From Pieris napi (taxonomy: Eukaryota > Arthropoda > Insecta > Lepidoptera > Pieridae): a stretch of 64,000 nucleotides of DNA. The stretch's first letter is position 1; the number at the start of each line of letters is the position of its first letter. Under the pieces are notes generated by a model. The model worked only from the letters and a program-made list of their open reading frames with translations, did not search any database and was not told the DNA's origin. The stretch lies in contig NC_062243.1 in the NCBI RefSeq assembly GCF_905475465.1, forward strand, positions 13,044,267 through 13,108,266, written 5' to 3'. Positions 46,223-59,385 of this stretch are shown here, piece by piece. Made by a program: the position numbers and the translations under genes.

Positions 46223-47337
46223 CTAAAGCTAATTAACGAAAATAGTGAAAAACTAAATGTTATAAAATTATGTTTAGAAATACTAGAGAAATTTATATTT
46301 TCAGCATTTATGCGTATGAATAATTCATAGAAAATGAAAAAATCTGAACATTTTAGGTGAATAATTCGAATTCAATTAAGTTTATTTAATAAAATTCAAA
46401 GAAATTATTCATCGCTGAGATTTTATAAAACTCGTCACGCTCGGGCGGTCAAAAACAATACTTATTCAAATGAAACAAAAAGTAATTAACAAAGGAGATA
46501 TCCCTCCGTCCTTAGAGAGGAGAGATTATTGAAAAAATAATTAATAAATATTTATGACGAGCCACCTGAGGAGCCGTGTCTCTCGATTCGGCTTCATCCA
46601 GTCCTCGAGACCACATCTGCGGCGTTACGGGAAAAGCGCTTTATTACAAATGCAAAATTTTCCATTCATATTCAAAATTTTATATCCCGATGTGGCCGGG
46701 AGTGAGCTAATTTATTCCGGGGGAATCCGGAGACGTCCCAGCACCTCTCGTCTTGGGGTGGATTAGGAAGGGTTGAGCGTTACGAAATTGACAGGTGCCT
46801 GTCAAAAATTACAATTAATAATTGAGACCAATGCAATGCCGTGAGTCGCAACGATAGCTATAAAGTTGTCGCTATCGTGCTGAGCATAATTTTGACGTGA
46901 AGATTCCACCGTTATTCGTAAACAAACACGCAGTAGGCTTGCGTGCCTTGCAGTTTTTGTTTATTTATACATTCCTATAAGAATTGCAATCATAATCTGA
47001 TTGCAGCGAGATTTATTTATTTATTTCGTAATTCTACAGCTAACAAAAAATACACTAAAAATATAGCCAAAGATGGAATACATAATATTTCAAAAATGTT
47101 AAAAAATTTACAAAAGGGAAAAAAAAAATCTACAATACATTTAACTAAGTACTTTATACCTAATTTGGTTGTGATGTGTGATTATGTAAAAGTGAGGGTA
47201 TGTACGTGAAGGTGTGTATGTGGGGTCCTCCATCCTGATAGGATGCAGGTGATTCTGCGCTATGGATATTCTTATTACTAATTTTAACCATAATATTCCG
47301 CGATAGCTTAAACAAGTCAAGGCTTAAATATTATTTT
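46223..47337. other. AT-rich noncoding interval
   Basis: No gene supported. Around 46980-47250 the sequence GAGATTTATTTATTTATTTC followed by CCTCCATCCTGATAGGATGC reads like the reversed ATAA tail and 3' UTR of a LINE, but I cannot confirm it. Confidence 0.4.
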
Positions 47338-47341
47338 TTAA

Positions 47342-48015
47342 TACAGTTGCTCAAAAAGTGGCGTATTGAAGGGACGTATAGCGTTCGGGATGTGGGCTAT
47401 TACACACTCGTGCTTTTTCTTTACCTTTTCCGAACTAGTGCGTTTTCTTTCCCAACTGTCAAGATAATGTCTATTAAAGAGAAAAAAACAACCACGAAGT
47501 TTTTACTAAAAAAAATCATAGAAGTTTTTATAATTCATGCAAATATTTCAAAAAAGAAGCTACTCATTTGTTTTAATATCAGATTTAATGATTTGATTCA
47601 ATGAGTTTTAGGTTAGGTTTCATTTCATTTCATCTCATTAAATTTCATATCAATAAAAAAATTCTACTGAAGATTTGGCTGTATGGGCATAGTTCCCTTT
47701 GCCTACCCAGAATGGGTGAAGAAAAAAAAATCTCTGCTCATATTCTTTTACAGTTGGCGCCATTTTCCAAAAATGTTCTTTGCTAGTTTAGTTGTTTGTT
47801 ATATTATATATTAAATATACATGAACAATCATACGAAATTAATAATAGTTTGTCTCAAACAGTAAATATGCAACCTAAAACTTCCCCAGTTAGTAAAAAA
47901 ACTGTAATTTCGATGAATATGTGAATTATACCTTTTATAAGAAATAACTGATTAGTTAGTTGAGGTTATTGTGTTTTAATATTTTATTAAATTGCTTAAT
48001 TTTTTCGCAACTGTA
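47342..48015. mobile_element. TTAA-flanked nonautonomous DNA element, 674 bp
   Basis: The left end TACAGTTGCTCAAAAAG and the complement of the right end TACAGTTGCGAAAAAAT are inverted repeats of about 16 bp. Both ends are flanked by TTAA (47338-47341 and 48016-48019), the target duplication of piggyBac-type transposons. The terminal bases differ from the CCC start of classical piggyBac, so assignment to that superfamily is uncertain. The inside is noncoding; frames up to 85 codons have no transposase motif. Confidence 0.7.
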
Positions 48016-48036
48016 TTAAAAATAGTCGTTCAGTAC

Positions 48037-48153
48037 ACGTGCGGAACCATCATTGCAACTTGTTCCGACTGTCAACCCTCACCTTCGGCTGCGCCTCGGC
48101 TCGGGTAGACATTTGTCGGAACTCTTTGCAATGACAAGCTTTCCGCACTCGTA
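48037..48153. repeat. GC-rich imperfect palindrome, about 115 bp
   Basis: CGTGCGGAACCATCATTGCA and TGTTCCGACTGTC on the left pair with GACATTTGTCGGAACTCTTT and GCAATGACAAGCTTTCCGCA on the right. The centre (ACCTTCGGCTGCGCCTCGGC) is also partly self-complementary. A transcript would form a stable hairpin. It begins 18 bp after the TTAA of the preceding element. No coding or RNA family is recognised. Confidence 0.8.
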
Positions 48154-51100
48154 ATGAAATATACTAATTCCGGGTTGCGCGATATAAAACAGAGTTTTTT
48201 GCATAGTTAGTGTTGATGTGGGAAACGTAAAACAAAGCAGATTTAAGTTTATAACCGACGTAAATTTGTCAGCATTTTTTCTATGTTTAAAACTTTGTAA
48301 AGACCAATGTCATCAAAACAAGATCTTCGATAGTAAGACAACATCGGGGCGCAGTCATTACACAGTTTATGAGTCGCAGAGCAATTAATAGCGGTAATCC
48401 AGTGGCCATGCCGTTTTACGACACTCTACGACTACTCGGCAGTTTCATTGCTCAGACAACTAATATTTTGTTTCTCTGTGACTTCAACTACTAGTATCGA
48501 AATTAATGATTTTATTTGGATAACAGTATTTATTCAGAGGTAAAACATCACGAATTATAGTCGTAATGATGTGTGTTCACAAAAACACCAAAACTGCTAC
48601 CTACGCTCTGTTACATTGTAAATCCCACACAAAGCAATAAGTGTAATAAACCAATGTGAAACTGCATAGTCCATATTTTATGGTTGCTCTGAAGTGAGCT
48701 TAACAAATGATCGCACTCCGTCATAGGTCAATACAAACGCAATGAACGTCCGGGAGTCAGAACTAGCCATTTGTCAACCAGCTGTTTTATGGCTGCTCGT
48801 AAAATCGCCGTAGCTGAATAAAAATCACATTTGATAGTTACACTGTGTATTTAGCTTAAAGATTGAAGTGAAATCAACTTATGTGTTGAGACAATATTCA
48901 CCCCGGTAGATTTATGATTAACGGAAATATTCCCAGGGATACAATATTTGATTTGGCTTCTATAAATAGAGCGTTGTAAATCAAATCAATATATTTAGTT
49001 TAATAATAATTGTCCTAAAGTCTCTTTCATCTACACACTTGCACTAAATAGCAACAATAAATCACCAATCAGTCATTGATATCGCAGTCATATTAGGCCG
49101 CCTTATCTTGCATTATTGATGACAGCCATTTTTCATATTCGTAACTGCCCTAAGGCTATTGCATTGCAGGATATTTCATTTAAATAATCTATTTAAAAAT
49201 AGTTGAATAACAATACAAAAAACGGTGTTTTCAATTTGAATTTAATGGCGTTTTGTCAGTATTTATACAAACTAGTTTAATGCGCTCGATATCGCCCAAG
49301 GTAAACAAAATGTTTGAAACGTCTGTAGATAATGTCTATCAAAGATAATCAGTGTTGTAATCAATTAGAATATAATTTGTTCTTATTACTTGTACAGTTT
49401 AATATAATGATGAAACAAGCAACATAATTGACGTTCAAGTTGAAATTTCTCTTCAATCAAATGAAATGTTAGAAATATTTTTAGGAACAAGCGTTATTAG
49501 TGTTTTAGTGCAATCTATTTTAAAAGGCTTCAGCTGTTTTCCAAATGAAGGCATTAGCCATTAGCGCTCGCGCATCGTACAGAATTTTCATAATCCGTAC
49601 GTTCCCCTTTAATTTCGTTCGATCCACGGAATTTTCATACCGTCTGCGTCGTAAATATTTTGTCCGATTAACCGTTCGTTCGACAGCCGCGAGGCGTAAG
49701 AAAATGTTAATTAACGAATCCATTGTTTTCCCGCCCGGCGGCTCCAAGATGGTGCCGCTTCCGATTCCGGCGACCGGTTTCTTTATGTGCCTTTCCCTTA
49801 TTTTTGCATCACGAGAGGTATTGTGGCACGGCTGCGGAGTGTAATGATTTTAATTTCCTCTAATCAAGCCTTCGGCGAGGCTTAAGAATTCTAATCGTGT
49901 ATACCGCAGCGGTGGAAGCTGACAGAAACATCAGCACTTATTCTGATTGCGTCGAGTATGGCTCTGAATAATTAATATGCCTTTATTTCACGTTATTCTC
50001 CAGCGAAACAAAGCATTGTCGCGTTAATTTATGAATTGTGATGGTTGAAATATCAACTAAATTCCTTATGCTTTTTGTTACCGATTTCATAATCTTACTT
50101 ATGGTTTATCAAAGCGAAGTGGAGGAGAAGGCTTATGAATATATTTTGGTGTATTTATACAGCTATAAGCAAGTATGTCACATCCATACCTCAAACCATA
50201 CAAATAATATACTATTTACGCTTGTGCAAGGACCTTGAGACCTTCTTAGAAACAACAAATAATATCATCACGACGTAATAACGCTGAAACTTTTCTCCTA
50301 AATAGCGCCAAACTACAGGCAGCGAACAGCGAAAATACGATCGTTCCAATGTAAAACATGATAGCCATTATCAAAAATATCACGACGAGTAAAGTTTAAT
50401 TATATGGGGTTGAGAGAACAACCCCTTCGTTCAATTCGCACTAACGACCACATTTCGGTCGTCTAAATCACGGCCACGCCACTTGCAATTAATTTTTTGA
50501 CTATAAAATGTTCCAGTCAGATGGCTGTAGGCACGCCATTGCGAGGAAATGGATTCGAGACAATTTAACAACATATTCATTTTCGTTTTCAATATCTTTA
50601 ACGGACTGTCGAAGATTTCACAACACGAGGATATCCTACATTGTAAATTCGAGGAGAACTAATTAAATAAACTTATAGGTAATAAAAATATACCTTTGAT
50701 TAAATATCTTTTAAATCTAAAACAATAATTTACAGAAAACATTTTTCAATAGATTTGATCAGATATGGAAAACACAACATGGTAAATGAAAAACGGTGAA
50801 ATTTCAATTTTCCTATCAAAATTGTAAAATCAAACAGAACTACAAATAACACCGGTTCCCCACTAACCGCTGGGTGGAAAGAACACAATCGCACGTGAGC
50901 TTTTGAATCGGGGTTTGTACGCGGTCGAATACTGCACAATTAAGACAACCCTTCCTGGTACTGGTTAGTATTCAAACCACTCGGTGCCAACGGAGCCATC
51001 ACGCCGCACTCTTTACGCTCTAAAATTAAGTGAGAATACAAATCTCTTCACACCAAGAGTCTTTATTTAATTGCATATATTAAATATAAGTCCTCGAAAC

Positions 51101-53215
51101 ATCAAAGTTCATTTCTCAATTAACCGAACTGAAAAAACTATTGGTTCGTAGACAATTATGTTCTGGTCCCAATATGATTAGTGATTTCCACATGCTAATA
51201 AGTAAATTTAATCCCGAAACAAATCAACTCAAATCCCCGACATACTTACAGCCCTCCAATGCGTAAGGCAGCAATAAAATGCTTAAAAACGATTACAGAT
51301 CAATGAAGCGCACCTTCCCTCTCGGGACGCAAATAAAACCCGAGTACACACTTCAAATATGCTTTTCTTAATCGTTCTCATAAAACAAAGATCACCGCGA
51401 TCTCCCTCGAAAATATAAAAATCACCCTCATTGCTCATACTGCGTCTATCAATGTGGGATTTTTCCACAAATTGTTTCAAAACGGAACCCTCAAATCGAT
51501 ATTGTTTATTCCGGAAGTTCACAAAACGCAATTGAAAATACGAATGCTAATTTTATCCATTCCGCGCACTCCCGCTATCGACTCGTCTAAACGACTATTG
51601 ATTTTACACAATTATATAAACTTGCTTTAAATTATTAGCAATTAGTTTTTCGTGCTTCGGTACCTATCTTCGGCTGCTCCATCCTTCCTTAACAAAGAAC
51701 TGTGTATTCTTTAGCTTGGGAAATTGTCTGGCAAGTGAGGTCGGCCCTGATATAAATTATAGGCTACCGTCTTAAAGTAGCCTAAGGTATCGGTAAGTTG
51801 AATTGGCTTAAAAACCTCCCGGCGGATGTGTCATTGTAATTTACCGGGGGATGACGAACGACGCCCGAAGCGCCTCGCGATTATAGCTAAAGCCATTTTA
51901 ATCTTAACTAAGTTAAAAATCTTGCGTCCGACATTAGCATTAATCACCCTTGACAATCTCTGTTATGGATATGCTGTACCGACTGCACGTTGATTATTTA
52001 TTACCCCGTAAATAAGTTTATTTTGAACATGTGGTTTTATTTTGATAATATCATGGAAAAAATTAGCCTGTTATAAATTAAAATATCAGAAAAGTTAGTG
52101 ATATTATGGATAATGCAAAAAAGATCTTCTTTAAAATCTTTTTAAAATTAATAGAGCTACATATTAATTAGTATGAAAGTCACCCAAAACTTATTAATTA
52201 TATCTGAATTAAGTTAAATCTTAACTTAATGGATAAAATTAAGATCATAATATTAATTTTCCAAAAACAAAGGAAAATACCTTCATCAAGCATAAAATCT
52301 AAAGCTTAATTGAACGTCGACATTGAGAGATTTCAATTCAATTACTAAACCATATTTAACGAAATCCAATCCCCTTTTCCCTTGAGAAATAATATTATTT
52401 ATTCACAAAAAAATAATACAAAACGCGGCTACGAAACGCGCCCTGTTGGTTTAGCGGAGATCACTCGATGTAAAAGTTGGAGGCTGAGGCAGGAAGAAAA
52501 CTTGGATAAACGAAACCCTCTAAAAATGATTGATGCCCAGACCGGCGGGGTGATCGCTCAGCAGCGTCAAGACTAAGCATTTTAAAACGAATAAACGTCG
52601 AACAGCCAATTTGAAAATGAACATCATTAGCGCTACTCGTCCATTCATTGCAGCTCCAATTTCACATTTTTGCCCAACCCCACTTCTATAAGCGAACAAC
52701 CCGCTTTGTTATGAAATTGCTCTAATTTCCCGGCGTATTGGCAGTATTGGACGATTGTCTGAAGACACGTTATTACAGCGTTTAGCCCGCCGGCTAGTGT
52801 AGTCGTTTGTTAATACAACAATTAGGTAGACAAAGCCGGCGGAGAGACGGTGTTATCTTGGCTGATGGTTACACAATGCAGCCCACGACAATGCACGCCC
52901 AATATCTTTATGCTGCCTTTTGAAGGCCGATGCACTCGATGTTGAATCAGATACCTCTATGCTATATTTCAGGGAACAGACTACTCAACTACAGATATTT
53001 CAGGTTCTCGATCGAATCGCTCGAAATATTTCATGGTATTCTAGCCTCAGCGAAATTCGTTTCTCCTTAATGTGATTTTACTTAGCCTACCTTTTTAATA
53101 CATACCAACATGGGACATTTTGAACCCCTGAAGACTGTATGTTTTCCGGAATGAAAACTTAGGGTTTTCTGTGATTTTTTTTCTATATTAACCTCACAGT
53201 TCAAGTAATATGGTT
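48154..53215. other. Noncoding interval with GC-richer islands
   Basis: No gene supported. GC-richer islands lie at about 49530-50000, 50860-51000, 51240-51600 and 52720-53000. The frames at 49545-49844 (+) and 49520-49747 (-) overlap each other in one island and have no motif. Confidence 0.4.
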
Positions 53216-53510
53216 TTAATTAAAAAATAAAAAATAGGGGTTGATCGTAGAGGGGTGAAAATTAAAGGATGTATGTATTTTTGTATGATGTAAAAAATAA
53301 AAACAAAAAGAAATTGTCGAAAATATAAAAAAAAACAAATTTTGGGGTGGACACCTCTTATCACTTAGAGTGTTGAAAGATAGATAGTAGCCGATTCTCA
53401 GACATACCCAATATGCACACAAAATTTCATGAGAATCGGTCGAGCCGTTTCGGAGGAGTTTAACCACAAACACCGCAACACGGGAATTTTATATATAAGA
53501 TATATAGCTT
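53216..53510 (+). mobile_element. LINE-type 3' end fragment
   Basis: The text TTGATCGTAGAGGGGTGAAA, GGGGTGGACACCTCTTATCA, AAAATTTCATGAGAATCGGT and CGAGCCGTTTCGGAGGAGTT, ending near GGGAATTTTATATATAAGAT, is a repeat tail I recognise as extremely common in Lepidoptera and associated with RTE-type LINEs. There is no coding part here. Orientation (tail at right) and clade come from recall. Confidence 0.6.
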
Positions 53511-56500
53511 AATCGCTTAAGATGTTAAATTAGAACAATACATTTGTACAGTTTTATAATATTCATGTTTGTTATTTGAAGGGCTTCCTTATATTAAATA
53601 AATAATATATAATTATATACCTATTACTAAATCGATAGTTAATTCCTCTTTTAAAAGGAATTTAAATTACTATTTTTTAAATGTACTTTACAAACCAAGT
53701 AAGAACTTTATCTGGTTGTATTTATTCTATGTCCACTATGTCGAGACACCTAGAAGGCGGCGCATTGTGCTCGCTTCCCTCCGCATCCCGGCGTCTCCTG
53801 CGATGCCCACACTGTCCGTTTAATGTACATTTGACTTTTGTCTCCGATAACTATTTCTGTATATATTATAGTTACATATTGCTAAAGATATCTTACTTTC
53901 AATAATAATAATTTAGGTCATAATTTTCAAGCTTTATAAGAATAGAATTTACAACTTAGATTTTTTATAAACATTTCTTTTTCATGTTATCCTAATATTC
54001 TTACTTCCTTCAGTACCATTGATCGGATCCCCTTCGCGGGTAAAGGCCACCTCCAGTCCTTACAAAATGTTTTATCAACTTCCTTCGAGTATAATTTCGG
54101 TTTATTTAAATACTAGTTTATACGGCTCTACAGAGGTGGTTAAACAATTCGTTTCACACATCAGCCGATGCGTGAATGAGTTGCAGGCAAGCGTGAGCAT
54201 GTCGTCGCACCTGTGAGCGTAATTCGCCTAAATAGCTTAAATAGCTAATTGTCTGTACAGATGCCACAGGTAAACACCCCAACCACAAATAAACCCGAGA
54301 GCAACAACGATTTCCCAGAAATCTGACGGATGCTTGAGGCAAATTGTGCTTTTGAACGTGAACATATTATTTTCCATCGTTTCGACGTAAGTATTAAGAA
54401 AAATTATAATTTTTGACCTTAGAGTCCTATTAGAATTTAGAGTAACGGAAAGCAATAAATTCAACGAAAGTAAAACTTCGCACTGAAAACATCATTGAAA
54501 TCCCAAAAACTCTTTTCGGATCAACAATTTGTGGAAATAAAAACAAACTCTATACATCAACTCGTCGAGTGTAGCAACTCGTATTTGATATGTCTTGGTG
54601 ACAAAATCTGATGAATCAAACAAATTCCGTTTTTTAATTACCTTATCCATATTTGAGTAAACATTTGCAGCTAAAACTACTCTCTATCGGGTTAATCGTC
54701 GATCGCGTACGAGATTAGTCGACAGAGTGATTTAATTCCATGTTATTTATTATGCGAGGCTTTCATGCCAATTTAACGTACCGCGATTTACTCCACATTT
54801 GACTACGAAATTAACGTGATGTTAATTGTGGGAACGTTAATGCAATATGTGTGTGTGATGTTACAAGTACACGACCCGTTCGTAAATTTGATCGTCACTA
54901 AAATAATTTTATATTTGAACAACAGGGTTAGAACTTAGATTATATCATGAGGTGCTGATATTTTTAACTTAACTTGACATAACTTATACTTGCATGAAGT
55001 TTTAATGTGGTGATACATTTTTCATCAACAGTATTGACCAATTGCTACCGAAATCACGGCAGAATGTAATTTATAAACCTATAAAAGCGTTCAATGAATT
55101 GTGGGGATATTTACGGTGGTTTTACAAGATACTTCAAATGCAATAAATTTATATCTACAATCTACATACGAGTAATGTCAGTGATCTTTATGGATATTTC
55201 TACACGTTTTATGGCAAGGGGAGATGTTTAGTTGAATGAGAACACAAAATATACGCACATTTTAAAAAAACCTACATTTTTTAGCTTTAAACGGTTAGAT
55301 CGTTTTATGGTGTTCAATTGTAGTATATTTGTTATATTTCCCTTATTTTATTATATATTAATCTACACTAAAATGAAAACTACTTATACAAAATTAGCGT
55401 TGAATTAGTTTTCCTTCGCCATATGTAGGGGGAAAAGAATATAAAAGGAACACCTTGTATTACTTCACACAAACCTTAAAAATTCACCTTCACCATGCAT
55501 ATATTACATGATTACTATTAAAAGGGAAATGTCTGTACCTTAACGCAGAGTCGCGACATGGCAATTCTTTATTATTCATGGGACGATCTCGGCAGAGTGT
55601 TTTATATGAGCGACGATCGAGTATCAATTTATACAGGCTTTCCCTGGGCCAACATTGTTTCAGGGGTTTTTTGTTAGTGCGAAATCATTATGTAAATTTG
55701 ACTTGTAACTTACGCTTCACTTGGGAAGATGGCTTTCTCTTTGTTTAGCCGACTTTATAAGATGGAGGTTCATTCCTATCTTTAAATTTTTTGACTATTG
55801 TTTCAAATATTAATTATACAAATTAATTACAAAATATAGTATAAATATGAAACTGCAATACAATGTTCTTTACTTCCTGTCATAAATAAAGATATATATA
55901 AAACAATATGTTTAAATATTATATACGTATGTTTACTTTTGCAAACGAGGCCATAAATAAAAGATAGAAACCTAAAAGTCACTCTAAAATCTTAGGATAG
56001 GAATATTGCAGACAGCTTTTAAGAACAGTAATTGAAGAACAAGTTTTGAATGCTAATCTCAAAGCCTTTTCACTTCAGCTCATTTTGTTGGGGCGAGACA
56101 GTGAGCTTTAATTTCTAAGGCCTTCATTTTTATGACAGTGTTTACTTAGATCAAAAGTATCTACTTTACGAGTGTTTATTAAAAAAACTATAAATTAATC
56201 CCAAATTATAAAAATACGTTCTTACCCCATTTATACTGCAGATATATATGTCTTCGAATAATATTTAAAAAAAGTAGTACAAGAATATTGTATGTAAAAA
56301 TATTAATGTAAAGAAACATTATCATTGACAATAACATTTTTGCTGTTTGTAATACTTTGTTCGCATTTGAAAAAGATTAATGAGACTTACTAATACTGTT
56401 GACATTGTGATTTTCACGTACGAAATGAACATTCATTTGGTGCATGTATAGAGTTGAACAACAAGGGGCTGTTAATTTAAATTTACTATCTTAGCGCTGA

Positions 56501-56671
56501 GTAATGAACGGGAAGATGATTGTTATAATGGGATTGTAGATTTTGCGACGTTTTGTAATACATATATAATAGTGCGCCCGACGCTGCCTTTAACGCATCT
56601 AACTTAGACACATAACATTTTAAGTTTTTCGATACATTATTAATGTTTTATTTACATGAATAGTAAACGAA
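53511..56671. other. AT-rich noncoding interval
   Basis: No gene, RNA or repeat that I can support. The short frames at 53681-53905 and 54237-54464 have no motifs. Confidence 0.5.
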
Positions 56672-56757
56672 TATTTTTTAGGTCTGGGCCTCAGATATCA
56701 GAATCTGTTTCATGATTATTTGTCTTGTAGGCAAGTAGGTGGTAACCAGCCTATTAT
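56672..56757 (-). mobile_element. SINE 3' fragment
   Basis: TTTTTTAGGTCTGGGCCTCA, GATATCAGAATCTGTTTCAT and AGGCAAGTAGGTGGTAACCA match the 3' body of the SINE at 18111-18321. The match stops after CAGCC, so only about 85 bp remain and the tRNA head is absent. Confidence 0.7.
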
Positions 56758-58909
56758 ATCATGTTAAAGCTTAAAGATAATAACATATTCTATAAAGGGT
56801 TTTATTTGATTAAGGTAAATGAAAGGTACAGAGCAGCACGTCTGAAATTCTTTACCGTAGTTCAATATTTTTAATGCATCAAGACAATCGTAAAAATCCG
56901 AGTACCTCGTAGGGTTCCCTTTAATATTGTAAATTCTAATAACACATGCACTATAAGACGGTGGCAATTTTTAATTAGAACGTCTGAGAATCTGTCTGGA
57001 GTCTCTTTGCGGCAGGCAGGTGACAACGGAGGCGTCGCGAGCGGTTAAGTGTGGCATTTTACGGCTTTTATGCATATTTGATGGCACCCACCATAATCTC
57101 TGCGGCAAGGGGGAGCTCCGTACGAACGAATTGTATGGAGACCGAGCTTTTGCCACAGACTAAACACTTGCAAGAATTATAATTGTGATGCGTACACGTT
57201 GTTCATTAGTTTAGACTTGAGTTCGACTACTATCGTTTATCTTTCGCTGAGAATAGCTTTTTTGGTATGATGGACTCGTATGATAAATTAATATATTACG
57301 ACTCAAAACAAATCAATCTACAAATATACACGACGAAGAAAATCTTTTGATTTCAAACAAATAGTTATTACAATTCAATTATAATCAAAAGGGTTCATGT
57401 TATACAACTTAAAGGTAAAGCTACGTTTTAATAATCCGTTATTTAGAGCCGAAGCCGATAAATTGGAAAATAATTACACGGTTTAGGCGAGTGCTAAGAG
57501 CACTGTATCAATTACTTGCTTGGTTGTAAGCAAACAGGAATTATATGCTTAATATTAAAATCAAATTTAGGGAATACCCTTTTAAATCTAAACATTGTCA
57601 CAATCTCACAGTACTTATTTATAGGGGCGGTAGGGGTAACAAAAAATGTCCTATTTTTTATCTGCTAGCCAAGGTTTTGTCGTATACAGGGTAAGACGAA
57701 CCTTATCCTTCTCCTCTCCCCTTCCATACCTTAAAATGGTTGTTATCCTACGCTCTCTCTCATTCTGCAGACTCCTTTTAAAGCAAGATACTTGCTCACA
57801 GAAGACCATCGCATTCCAAGCATAGCATTTCCTAAATAACACTAGACAGACCTACCACGAAAAAAGCTCATGGCGCAACCATAACCATCGTAGACACTGT
57901 GATAACATATTATGCTGCGCCGTGTGTTCACACGCCCCACAACTAAGAGACATCTGCGATATATCCTATGTATACAGAGAACAACATTAATACTAATTTA
58001 ATAAATAACAGTTATAAACGCGTTAATATTTGAACTACAGAGTACCAACTATAAATAAAAGGATTCCTCTATATAATATAATGTATTCATTTTATAAAAT
58101 TTTGATAACTTGCTGACCGTATCCATTCTAAATTCGTGTCAATTAAAGTCACATTTGCTTCGAAAACACGTAACACCCTAATTTCATACATAATGCTTAG
58201 CTCTATTTCAGTCACAATAAATGGTTTTTGATGAAATGTTTGATAAAATATCATATAAATTGTAGGAAATTATCCGAAATATTTACTGAACAGCTTGAAA
58301 AGACCTTTAGGTCGAACGTTTTTAAATCGAATTTGTTTGTTTCAGAATAAAGAAGAGCCTGTGGTGATACACAAACTCTTCCGACCTGCCACCTCGACGA
58401 CGTCCACGTAAGAGATACAAGATTAGATTTGTAGTTAACAACATCCAACATCAAGTAAACACAGAGTTCAGACCAATTATATTTAGAATAAACACCAAAT
58501 ATTAAATGAGCACATGGTATTTATTTATCATAAATAAATATGTGCGGGGGAGCGTGATCCCGACTAGCGGTAATTATTGCGTGACTTATTGCCAAACGAA
58601 GATAACACATAAATCGCGGCAAAATTATTATGACCTCTAAAAGGCCTGTCTCGTATGCCGCTAACATCTTCTTACACAAGTGTAAAGGGTAACGGGGGAG
58701 GTCACGTTACGGTGGAAAGTGTTTAGCTGGAAGGCTCGCTATCTCTACTCTTGACTGCTAAATCGTGACTTCTCGAAAGAGATTTTGGTAATTACACTGA
58801 TTATGAAAGAGAATCGTGCTTAACTTTCGATAGCCCGAAGCTACGTACTAAAAAATAATATAAAGCTAATTGCATATAAATTATTTAAATAGGCTATAAA
58901 TGATAATAT
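56758..58909. other. AT-rich noncoding interval
   Basis: Nothing recognised. A GC-richer patch lies at 57000-57150 and another at 58550-58760. Confidence 0.45.
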
Positions 58910-59385
58910 AAAAAAGTGCGTGTGTACGCACACTAAGTACACAATATGTCAGAAGTGAAACTTCTTTGGCAAACTATTTAACTTTAGATTTCCAAGACTT
59001 AGAGGGAGGGAAAAAGGAAGATAATATGTTAGGAATTTAATGAATTTAATTGTCATTAAAATATTAAAAGTGTCAAAAATTATAAATTTCATTTTTTTTC
59101 GATAATAAAAACACATGGCATTTTAATTTACAATTCTTCATTTGAGATTTCAATAAATTATTTTGCATAAATAAAAATACTAATATTTCCTAAATTCTCT
59201 TTATGATTTTTAATTTTAAAAATAGAATTTCTATAAGGTAATTCGCCCTTCTCACTCGCTCTCAATCGGTCTAATTCGCTCTGTCCCTTTTATTCGACTA
59301 AAACGCTGCACATCTTCGTGACGTTTTCGTAAAAATTTACCCTCATGCGCCTAAAGTAACCTAACTAACCTAAGTTTCACTTCAA
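58910..59385. mobile_element. Small nonautonomous element, copy 4
   Basis: This copy is closely similar to 8968-9443 from the A-run and GTGCGTGTGTACG through AGAAGTGAAACTTCTTTGG to the end GTTTCACTTC. At the 3' end the expected CTAAAGAAGTTTC reads CTAAAG, then TAACCTAACTAACC, then TAAGTTTC, an insertion of about 15 bp not found in copy 1. Confidence 0.75.

Noticed and set aside
46980..47250. Possible reversed LINE tail (ATTTATTTATTT)
   Set aside because: No coding remnant or target duplication was found; simple AT repetition could explain it.
52971..53001. Exon-like block between two TATTTCAG motifs
   Set aside because: The downstream site reads GTTCTC, a poor donor, so the block lacks a credible splice pair.
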